Positions 6,485 to 12,747 of a stretch of 12,747 bases of DNA are shown piece by piece. Position 1 is the first letter of the stretch. Every line of letters starts with the position of its first letter. The translations under genes and the position numbers were made by a program. Below the pieces are notes generated by a model, which was not told where the DNA came from, searched no databases, and saw only the letters and a list, made by a program, of their open reading frames with translations. Source of the DNA: Bdellovibrionales bacterium (GTDB taxonomy: Bacteria > Bdellovibrionota > Bacteriovoracia > Bacteriovoracales > Bacteriovoracaceae); contig SXUH01000291.1 in the NCBI GenBank assembly GCA_005791855.1, forward strand, positions 1-12,747. The letters are read 5' to 3'.

Positions 6485-8703
6485 AAGGCCGCCCCAGCAG
6501 TTTTTTGGTTGTTAGCAATATTTACCCCGTCGAGCTTCTCTCTGTCCGAGAGGAACTCTTTGAGATTCTCGATCACAGTCATCCGTTGACTGCTCTCGAT
6601 ATCTTTCCCTAAACGATTCATGATCTCTTCGCGGATCCCGACGTATTCTAACGTTAAGTTATGGAGGAAGGTTTCGTACATCAAAGATATCTTGCTCCGG
6701 GCGAGCATCTCGGCCGGCGTGAAGAGCTTGCCGGAGAGGTCCCGCTGCACGAGCATGGCGAGCTCCTCCCGCTTGGCGGAGTAGATGCTCTGGAGCACCC
6801 AGACGGTGTTCCGCACGGACCAGATGTACATGTTGAGGCCCATGTTCGACGCTTCCTCCGCCTTCGAGTTCTGGAGGTAGAGGATCTCCCACTGGCGCTT
6901 CATGTAGGCGCGGAACTCCTTGGTGTCGAGGAGGTTCTTCTGCTTGAAGAGGTCCGAGTTGGCCTCGAGGTTCTTCATCACCGAGCCGAGCTCCTTGCGG
7001 TTCTTGCTGTAGAACTCGGCGAGCTTCTGGATCTTCTCGTAGCCCTCCGGCTTCTTGAGGTTCTGGTAGCGCCAGGAGAGGATGTTGGTCATCTCCTGCA
7101 TGAAGACGAAGGACCGGCCCACGTAGTAGTCGTTGCGCTTCTGCTCCTGGTCCTGGTCGAGCATCACGTAGATCTGGTCCAGGATGAAGCGGGACATGCG
7201 GTCCCAGAGGTAGAGCTGGAGCTGCTGGGTCCGGTTGGTTTCGTTGAAGAGGAACTGCTTCATCTTCGCCGAGAGGTTCGGGTTCTCGGAGCGGAGCTTG
7301 AAGATCAGAGCGTTGTAGCGCTCGAGCTCTTCCCAGGTGCTCTCGACCTGCATCGGGAAGTTGTACTGGGTCTCGAGCTGCTCGAGGCGGCCCATCCGCG
7401 AGGCGTACTCGATGTTCTCCTCGTAGGCGATCTGCATCTGCTTGAAGTTACTCATGCGCTCCATCCAGCTCTGCTTGTCCACCAGCGGGACGTCGGTGGA
7501 GATGAGCAGGTTCAGGAAGGACGGCTTCGCGTTCTGCTTGACACCGTTGCCGAGGCCCAGCACCAGGGGCTCCTGCGGATCGGTGGTGATCTTCGACTGG
7601 TAGATGATGTGGGCGAGGGCGGGGGAGTCCTTCGCGGGAGCCGCGCTCTTGGTGCTCACGGAGTCGGAGACGGTCCCCGGCTTCGGGGCCGGCTTGGTGT
7701 CGGCGTAGGCTTCCTTGGACGACATGTCGTTGACGGCGACCGACCCCTTGTCCAGGAGCTGGCTAATCTCGGTCTTCACGTCGAGGTAGACGGACCGGAC
7801 CCGGCCCACCGCCTGCATGGCGTGCGGGTTCATCGGCATGGTGATGAAGTAGTAGGTGAACGGACCGTAGACGGCCAGGGCCACGGAGTAGCCCAGGTTG
7901 TTCTTCACGGTCTGGAAGAACCAGATGATCTTCCCGATGGTGTAGCGGTAGAGGAGGCCACTGGCGTTGCTGCCGGGGCGGGCGATCACGCGGTCGAAGA
8001 AGTTCCCGACGTTCTTCCCGAAGATCGCCAGCTTCATGGCGGCCTTCGAGAGCCGGTGGGCACGGACCTTGGTGTTCACGATCTTGTTTAGGACCGCGCG
8101 GTGCTGGCCGAAGACCAGGTGCCGCTCTTCCCAGGTGAGGACCGGGTCCATCTCCGTCTTGAGGATCTTGTTGTAGACGTTCTTGATCGCCGGATCCGAA
8201 GCCCCGTCCCGGATGGGGAGGCGGACGGTCTTCGACCGGTAGGCGGTCCGGAGGAACCGCTCCACGGACTGGACGAGCAGCGTGTGCGACTTCCCCTCCG
8301 AGGCCTGGAGGTACTCGACGTTCAGGAAGTTGTAGAAGTGGTTGAGGATCGGACAGCTCAGGTCCATCTCGTAGGCGTCGATGAACTGGACCTTCAGCGC
8401 CTCTTTCTCAGAGGTGAAGGTCAGCTCCCCGTCCAGGTTGAAGTGGTCGAAGCGCTCTTCCGGGCCTTCGGCCTGGATCCGCACGCGCCGGAGGACGAAC
8501 CCGGTCCCGCCGAGGATCAGGCCCACGGCGAGGGATCCGGAGAGGCCCGCGCCTTCGTACTCGAAGCCGCTCATCCCGTTGTGGTTGCGGATGGCGGTGA
8601 TGGCGCCGTCGATCCCGAAGGCGGCCCGGCCTCCGTCCTGGAGAATCGTCTCCAGGAAGGGTTGGATCTTCGGAACGTCAGCGGTGAGTAGGTCGGTTCT
8701 CAT
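6481..8703 (-). CDS. Large predicted membrane-associated protein of unknown function
   Basis: I do not recognise a family for this 740-residue protein. It has no signal peptide. A glycine-rich hydrophobic stretch (about 53-71, LAVGLILGGTGFVLRR) and a clear hydrophobic segment (about 268-289, GYSVALAVYGPFTYYF) may cross or touch the membrane. Between them is a charged alpha/beta region. A low-complexity Pro/Ala/Ser/Thr/Lys linker (about 328-360) follows. The C-terminal half (about 410-720) is almost wholly helical and very rich in Gln, Glu, Lys, Met and aromatic residues, with possible coiled coils and several Trp. Its start is 15 bp after the ATP-grasp gene, with GAGGAAG 7 bp upstream of the ATG, and its stop overlaps the barrel gene. 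This fits an inner-membrane scaffold or adaptor between a cytoplasmic ligase and an envelope component. That role is inference only. Confidence 0.75.
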   Translation of the reverse strand: MRTDLLTADVPKIQPFLETILQDGGRAAFGIDGAITAIRNHNGMSGFEYEGAGLSGSLAVGLILGGTGFVLRRVRIQAEGPEERFDHFNLDGELTFTSEKEALKVQFIDAYEMDLSCPILNHFYNFLNVEYLQASEGKSHTLLVQSVERFLRTAYRSKTVRLPIRDGASDPAIKNVYNKILKTEMDPVLTWEERHLVFGQHRAVLNKIVNTKVRAHRLSKAAMKLAIFGKNVGNFFDRVIARPGSNASGLLYRYTIGKIIWFFQTVKNNLGYSVALAVYGPFTYYFITMPMNPHAMQAVGRVRSVYLDVKTEISQLLDKGSVAVNDMSSKEAYADTKPAPKPGTVSDSVSTKSAAPAKDSPALAHIIYQSKITTDPQEPLVLGLGNGVKQNAKPSFLNLLISTDVPLVDKQSWMERMSNFKQMQIAYEENIEYASRMGRLEQLETQYNFPMQVESTWEELERYNALIFKLRSENPNLSAKMKQFLFNETNRTQQLQLYLWDRMSRFILDQIYVMLDQDQEQKRNDYYVGRSFVFMQEMTNILSWRYQNLKKPEGYEKIQKLAEFYSKNRKELGSVMKNLEANSDLFKQKNLLDTKEFRAYMKRQWEILYLQNSKAEEASNMGLNMYIWSVRNTVWVLQSIYSAKREELAMLVQRDLSGKLFTPAEMLARSKISLMYETFLHNLTLEYVGIREEIMNRLGKDIESSQRMTVIENLKEFLSDREKLDGVNIANNQKTAGAAL

Positions 8704-8718
8704 TTCAAGGCTTCCTCA

Positions 8719-11700
8719 TTACTGCTGTTGCTGCTGCTGGGTCTGGTTGTAGCTATTGCCCAGGGAGATCGTGCTCAGGATCGGCCGCAGGGTGATCGAG
8801 CGGGAGAGGTCGACCTTCCGCGCGAAGCTCACGCCGTAGAACTGGTGGTTCCCGATCGCGGTCAGGGCTTCGTAGTCCGGAGAGGCTTTCTTGATCGCCT
8901 TCCGGATCTTCGGACCGAAGGCCCGGAGCTGTGCCTTGTTCGCGCTCGGCAGAGCGGAGCGGATCTCGTCCCAGCCGATCTCGAGCCCGAGTTCCTTGGC
9001 GAAGAGGATGTTCTTCGCGTTCTCGAGGGCCGGGATCACTTCCTGGAGGGCCTTCACCTTCACCTGGTTCGAGTTCGGCATCATGTAGCCGAAGAGGGAC
9101 CCGTACTTGTTCAAGACGGCGTCGTAGACTTCCCGGGAGTCGTTGATCCCGTTGCGGATCTCGGTGATGAGGCCGGTGAAGAAGTGCGGAACGATCCGGT
9201 CGGCCAGACCGTAGAGCGGCTGGCGCTCCACCGAGATGTCCACCGAGAGGCCTTCCAGCGACGCGGCCGAGACCCCCAGGAAGTTCCCGTAGAAGTTCAG
9301 GAAGTAGGCCTGGGCGATGGCGCCGTCGGAGAGGGCCTTGGCCTCCATCTTCGTCGTCTCGTCGATCTGGTGGTAGTGGATCACTTCGTGTCCGGCGGTG
9401 TAGATCTGGGTCAGCGGATCGAGTTCCTTCCGCACCCAGATGAAGATGTCCGAGTCGGAGAAGAGCCCGTGGGACTTCCGCTTCTTGGCGAAGCACTCTC
9501 CCGCGTCCTCGCGGGCGGAGAGGTGGTTCTCCCGGATCTTCTGGGACGAGAGGAAGGAGATGCGGTTCGGCGTGAGGTCGGTCACGAAGATCTCTTCGAG
9601 GGCCGTGCCCTGCTTCTTGGCGAACTGCTCGAGGTTGTACTTAGCGTACGGCATGGCCGGCAGGAGCTCGAAGAGCTCCGAGAGCTCGACGTTGGTCGAC
9701 TTCATGATGTCGTTCATGCGGGCGAGGAACGGGAACTTGTTGAAGTGGGCCACGCGCTTCTTCGCGAGGAAGGCCCCGCGCTGGTCGCGCTCGAGCTTCT
9801 TTGCCTCCGCCTGGACGGCCATCCACTCGGCCCGGGCTTCCTTGATGTGGGCCGGGATGTAGTCCGAGTCGATGAGGGACTCGCCGGTGGCGAACTCCTT
9901 CTGGGAGGCGATGGAGAAGTCGTCGGTCTTCTGGAGGCTCGCCTCGGAGAGGCCGAAGGTTTCGAACTTCAGCTCCGGGTGGACCATGTCGGTGGAGAAG
10001 AGCTTGGCGAACTCGATGGCCTTCTCGGAGTTGATCATGCGGTCTCGGGAGATGTTCATGAAGGTTTCGATCAGCCTCAGCATGTTGATGGCCGCTTTCC
10101 CGGAGATGTTCTCTCTCGGGAAGGACGCCTCGATGCTCGAGCGAAGGATCGCCAGGATCTGCGTGTACTTCTTGAGGAGGAGCTTGTCGCCCTGGGCCTT
10201 CTCGACCATGGCGTCCTTGAGGTTCTTCAGGATCTTCCGGTCGTGCTTCCGGTGCTCCATGGTGTAGTTCTGGTAGACCACGTCCATGTCCAGGACGATG
10301 AGTTCGTCCATCATGTCTCGGAAGCCCTTCGGGAGCTGGCGCTTGCTCTCGAGAGCTTCCAGCGCGGTGACGAGGTTGATCTGGTTAGTGTTGATCTTCT
10401 CGAAGTAGGCGGCGACGTCCAGGGAGGACTGCTTGCTCTCGAGCATGTCGATGATCTTGTACACCGGCTCGATGGCCCGCGGGTTGAGGAAGCTCAGGAC
10501 TTCCCGGCACTGGGTCTTAAGCGAGAGCGAGAGGCCCAGCATGATGTAGTTGTCGGCCGTGTCGTTCTTCAGGTGGTTGTACATCTCCGTCGCGAGGCGG
10601 GCCACCTGGATGAGCTGGGCCGCCACGAACATCGGGAGGTGCGTCTGGAACGGCACCGGCGTCTTCACCTTGATGAATTCCGCCGCGGAAACGGACTCGG
10701 AGGTTCCGATGTCGTCGATCACCACGAACGGGGCGTAGCCGCCGCCCTTGGAGGTGTTCACGATGGAGCTCATCGGTCCTTTCTCTTCCGGGGCGTACCT
10801 CACCAGAGCGTTGTGGGTCATCTTCGGGAGGGCCTTCGGTCCGCCGCCGTAGAAGACCCAGAGCCGGATGTCGGCCGCGAGGTTGGCGAAGCGGGTTCCC
10901 TGCTTGTCCTTCATGGCCACGGGGATCCGGGCGATCTTCACGAGCTTCTGGTAGGCGTAGTGGGACGGGTTCTTCCGGATCTTATTGAGGACTTCTTTCT
11001 TCGATTCTTCCGAGAGGGTCTTCATGATGTAGATCCCCGAGCCGCCGGAGAGGTTCGGCGCCTTCACCACCCAGTCGTTCGGGTTGCGCTCGATGACCTT
11101 CACCGACTCTTTCTTCGGCGGAAGGGTTTCCGGTGGGACGATCTTCTGGCCCACGGAGGAGAGGCCGAGCTCCTTGAGCTTGGCAGCGAAGTACTTCGGA
11201 GCGTGGGTCGTCAGCGCGGCGAGGATGATCTTGTTATCGAGGATCCGGTTGAGGCCGCCCATGTAGATCTTGCGGTTCAAGATAGCGTCCAGGAGTCCTG
11301 GAACAGCATAGTCAGACTGGAGCGGGATCGGATTTCCGTTCACGTCGAGGACCAGGGGAGCGTCGCCTTCCTGCCCGAGCTTGAGGGAGTCCCGGAGGTA
11401 GATCGGCTCGTTGGTGTCCGGGTCCCGGAGGATGATTCCCTTGTCCGCGTCGAAGAGGGCGGAGTCGGCGTTGATCCGCGAGTAGATGGCCGTGACGATC
11501 GGGTTGGAACCGTTGATGGTGCGCAGGCGGATGTAGCCCTTCTCGTCTTGGAAGAGCTGGACCGGATCGGCGTAGACTAGCCCGGAGTAAGCCGCGAGGT
11601 TGTGGATCTCCGGGGCCGCACCGTTCATCCCGCCCGGAGGGAGGATCACCTGGATCCCGTCTTTGATCCCGGTCCAGTCTTCACCGAGGGTCCGGTAGGT

Positions 11701-12480
11701 CTCCGCGAGGACCTGGAAGTGGTCGTTCGGCATCATCCGGCCAAGGGAATCCAGGACCTCCGGATTCTGCTCGTAGTGGCCCTCGAGGACGTTCATATTG
11801 TTCGAGGCACCCGACGGGGCGCCGGCGTTGAGCTCGAGGATCCGGAAGGGGAGCTTCGGGAGCTTGTCGAGCTTCTTGGACTTCAGGATGTCGTCGAAGT
11901 TCTTGGACTGCTCGAGGTAGTCTTCCACTAGGACGAGGTCCAGGCCGACGTTATCGAAGAAGGGGTACTTCTTCATGTTCGGGTGGTGGAGCTGCGGGAA
12001 GTAGTTCGGCGACTCCTTGATCGCGTCGATGAAGATCTGCTTGATCTCGACCGGGAGGGACTTCACGAAGCCGGAGTCCTTGATGGACTTCGAGCCGTAG
12101 ATGTCCTGGATCACGCAGCGGAGGGAGACGATGAGGGTCTGGGCCGCTTTCTCGATCGTGTTGAAGACGGACTTCTGGAGCGGGACGATGGTGGTGGTGC
12201 ACGGAACGGTGAAGATCTTGTAGTTTCCGTTTTCGTCGGACTTCTGGAACGTCAGATCCCGCTTCTTGATGAAGCGGGTGAGGTTCCGCGATTCCTTCAG
12301 GTGCACCGAGACTTCCCGTGTGAGGAGGTTCTTCACCAGGGCCTTGGAGTGCATGTACGGGGCACGCTTTCTTCGAGAAGAGAAGATGTAATTGGCAACA
12401 TCCACTTTCGCACTTCCGATAAATCCGAGGTTCGGATTGTATGGTTGTAACTTGCGACGCTGACTTTTCACTTTGATCAC
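8719..12480 (-). CDS. Circularly permuted ATP-grasp protein fused to a helical region and a C-terminal HEXXH metallopeptidase-like domain
   Basis: The protein has 1253 residues and no signal peptide. Residues about 90-590 carry the ordered landmarks of circularly permuted ATP-grasp proteins (COG2308-like): ILELNAGAPSGAS (214-226), VILPPGGMNGAAPEIH (278-293), YSRIN (333-337), VPGLLDAILNRK (393-404), VVKAPNLSGGSGIYIM (471-486, with Lys473 and the Gly-rich ATP loop), YQKLVKI (510-516), ADIRLWVFYGG (536-546), NALVRYA (557-563) and NTSKGGGYAPFV (575-586). Such enzymes are predicted to join carboxylates to amines through acyl-phosphates. A long helical region (about 610-920) may be analogous to the alpha-E partner of this family. 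Residues 1027-1038 include HEVIH (1031-1035), a zinc-peptidase motif. The tail ends in six Gln. The start is GTG with GAGAGG 6 bp upstream. It is the first gene of the operon. The ATP-grasp call is strong; the peptidase call is moderate; the substrate is unknown. Confidence 0.85.
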   Translation of the reverse strand: MIKVKSQRRKLQPYNPNLGFIGSAKVDVANYIFSSRRKRAPYMHSKALVKNLLTREVSVHLKESRNLTRFIKKRDLTFQKSDENGNYKIFTVPCTTTIVPLQKSVFNTIEKAAQTLIVSLRCVIQDIYGSKSIKDSGFVKSLPVEIKQIFIDAIKESPNYFPQLHHPNMKKYPFFDNVGLDLVLVEDYLEQSKNFDDILKSKKLDKLPKLPFRILELNAGAPSGASNNMNVLEGHYEQNPEVLDSLGRMMPNDHFQVLAETYRTLGEDWTGIKDGIQVILPPGGMNGAAPEIHNLAAYSGLVYADPVQLFQDEKGYIRLRTINGSNPIVTAIYSRINADSALFDADKGIILRDPDTNEPIYLRDSLKLGQEGDAPLVLDVNGNPIPLQSDYAVPGLLDAILNRKIYMGGLNRILDNKIILAALTTHAPKYFAAKLKELGLSSVGQKIVPPETLPPKKESVKVIERNPNDWVVKAPNLSGGSGIYIMKTLSEESKKEVLNKIRKNPSHYAYQKLVKIARIPVAMKDKQGTRFANLAADIRLWVFYGGGPKALPKMTHNALVRYAPEEKGPMSSIVNTSKGGGYAPFVVIDDIGTSESVSAAEFIKVKTPVPFQTHLPMFVAAQLIQVARLATEMYNHLKNDTADNYIMLGLSLSLKTQCREVLSFLNPRAIEPVYKIIDMLESKQSSLDVAAYFEKINTNQINLVTALEALESKRQLPKGFRDMMDELIVLDMDVVYQNYTMEHRKHDRKILKNLKDAMVEKAQGDKLLLKKYTQILAILRSSIEASFPRENISGKAAINMLRLIETFMNISRDRMINSEKAIEFAKLFSTDMVHPELKFETFGLSEASLQKTDDFSIASQKEFATGESLIDSDYIPAHIKEARAEWMAVQAEAKKLERDQRGAFLAKKRVAHFNKFPFLARMNDIMKSTNVELSELFELLPAMPYAKYNLEQFAKKQGTALEEIFVTDLTPNRISFLSSQKIRENHLSAREDAGECFAKKRKSHGLFSDSDIFIWVRKELDPLTQIYTAGHEVIHYHQIDETTKMEAKALSDGAIAQAYFLNFYGNFLGVSAASLEGLSVDISVERQPLYGLADRIVPHFFTGLITEIRNGINDSREVYDAVLNKYGSLFGYMMPNSNQVKVKALQEVIPALENAKNILFAKELGLEIGWDEIRSALPSANKAQLRAFGPKIRKAIKKASPDYEALTAIGNHQFYGVSFARKVDLSRSITLRPILSTISLGNSYNQTQQQQQQ

Positions 12481-12486
12481 AAAAAA

Positions 12487-12492
12487 CCTCTC
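12487..12492 (-). promoter_or_regulatory. Ribosome binding site supporting the GTG start of the ATP-grasp gene
   Basis: On the minus strand GAGAGG is followed by six T and then GTG at 12480-12478. The spacing of 6 is optimal. It favours GTG at 12480 over the second in-frame GTG three codons later. Confidence 0.6.
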
Positions 12493-12538
12493 AAATGAAT
12501 TAAACTCTTGTGCCCGAAGTTTAGCCTAAAAAATCGAC

Positions 12539-12580
12539 GACTTGCGTAATTAGTCTGTATGACTGTAATAACTACAAGTC
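12539..12580 (-). repeat. Imperfect inverted repeat in the operon leader
   Basis: Outer arms GACTTG (12539-12544) and CAAGTC (12575-12580) pair perfectly. Inner arms AGTC (12552-12555) and GACT (12561-12564) close a 5-base loop, with a weakly matched middle. It could be a leader hairpin or an operator for a dimeric regulator, 59-100 bp upstream of the start codon. The inner part is too imperfect to be sure. Confidence 0.3.
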
Positions 12581-12670
12581 TGCTTACTTTTTAGACAGAA
12601 ATCTCAGCTCCCTCTATGCAAAAACTATGACAGCTCTAGCTTAGTGTGAATCTAAGGGTTTAAGTCATGT

Positions 12671-12699
12671 AATGTAGTTGGATTGAGTACAATTGTCTA
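12671..12699 (-). promoter_or_regulatory. Candidate sigma-70-type promoter for the three-gene operon
   Basis: On the minus strand TAGACA (12694-12699, 5 of 6 to TTGACA) and TACATT (12671-12676, 4 of 6 to TATAAT) are separated by exactly 17 bp. Transcription would start near 12664, giving a leader of about 185 bases that includes the inverted repeat. In AT-rich DNA such matches arise by chance, so this is only the best candidate seen. Confidence 0.35.
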
Positions 12700-12747
12700 C
12701 GTTTTGGTCAAATAGGGACAATCTTCTAAGTTATTAATAATTTTGGA

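Larger units (their letters stand above)
12481..12747 (-). other. AT-rich non-coding leader upstream of the ATP-grasp operon
   Basis: This stretch is much richer in A and T than the rest of the window, and I see no convincing gene on either strand. It lies entirely upstream of the operon's GTG start and runs to the window edge, so its full length is unknown. It probably holds the operon promoter and perhaps a structured leader; the best candidates are listed separately. Confidence 0.6.

Noticed and set aside
6661-8091. + strand open frame of 476 codons opposite the membrane-protein gene
   Set aside because: It is a low-complexity Leu/Val/Glu-rich shadow. The minus-strand frame is continuous, has a ribosome binding site and is coupled to neighbours.
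8722-8739. CAG/CTG microsatellite as a stand-alone repeat element
   Set aside because: It is only six codons with one CAA interruption, lies in frame and is the coding sequence of the Gln tail. It is noted as a finding rather than a repeat feature.
8728-11580. Long + strand open frame of 950 codons opposite the ATP-grasp gene
   Set aside because: It is an antisense shadow created by GC-rich codon usage. Its translation is a monotonous Val/Leu/Glu/Arg/Gly/Asp mix with no motifs, while the minus strand encodes recognisable ATP-grasp and HEXXH motifs with a proper ribosome binding site.
12481-12747. A tRNA, small RNA gene or short protein gene in the AT-rich leader
   Set aside because: No cloverleaf, no clear terminator and no open frame with a ribosome binding site could be found on either strand.

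Overview
The window is a gene-dense, high-GC stretch of bacterial DNA with seven protein-coding genes and no RNA genes, insertion sequences or CRISPR arrays that I can see. Several predicted exports carry Sec-type signal peptides, one protein looks like an outer-membrane beta-barrel ending in Phe, and most starts have AG-rich ribosome binding sites, so the source is a Gram-negative bacterium. The set of secreted peptidases and elicitor-type transglutaminases next to a circularly permuted ATP-grasp protein would fit an uncultivated deltaproteobacterial or Bdellovibrionota-type lineage. That assignment is an impression from protein content, not a demonstrated one.

Left part (1-2511): the 3' end of an FAD-dependent oxidoreductase gene enters from the left edge on the + strand. 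It meets, tail to tail with a 50-bp overlap, a minus-strand gene for an unusual exported pyroglutamyl-peptidase I (C15 family, Glu-Cys-His triad intact). A divergent + strand gene encodes a small exported zinc peptidase with a perfect HEXXHXXGXXH motif.

Middle (2522-5321, minus strand): two tandem paralogues, 7 bp apart, encode exported proteins resembling the oomycete transglutaminase elicitor family (GP42/M81D type). A candidate extended -10 promoter lies just upstream of the first of them.

Right part (5432-12747, minus strand): a three-gene operon with 15-bp and -4-bp gene junctions and a strong intrinsic terminator. Its first gene encodes a 1253-residue protein that joins a circularly permuted ATP-grasp (amide-ligase-type) module to a long helical region and a C-terminal HEXXH metallopeptidase-like region. 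The second encodes a 740-residue protein with two hydrophobic segments and a helical C-terminal half. The third encodes the predicted outer-membrane barrel. An AT-rich leader of at least 267 bp precedes the operon.

Taken together, five of the seven genes encode enzymes predicted to make, rearrange or cut amide bonds: ATP-grasp ligase plus HEXXH domain, two transglutaminases, pyroglutamyl peptidase and metzincin-like peptidase. Four of these five are exported. The most interesting hypothesis is an envelope-spanning peptide or protein modification system centred on the ATP-grasp/HEXXH fusion, with its membrane and outer-membrane partners in the same operon. The functional link to the neighbouring exported enzymes is inferred from position only.
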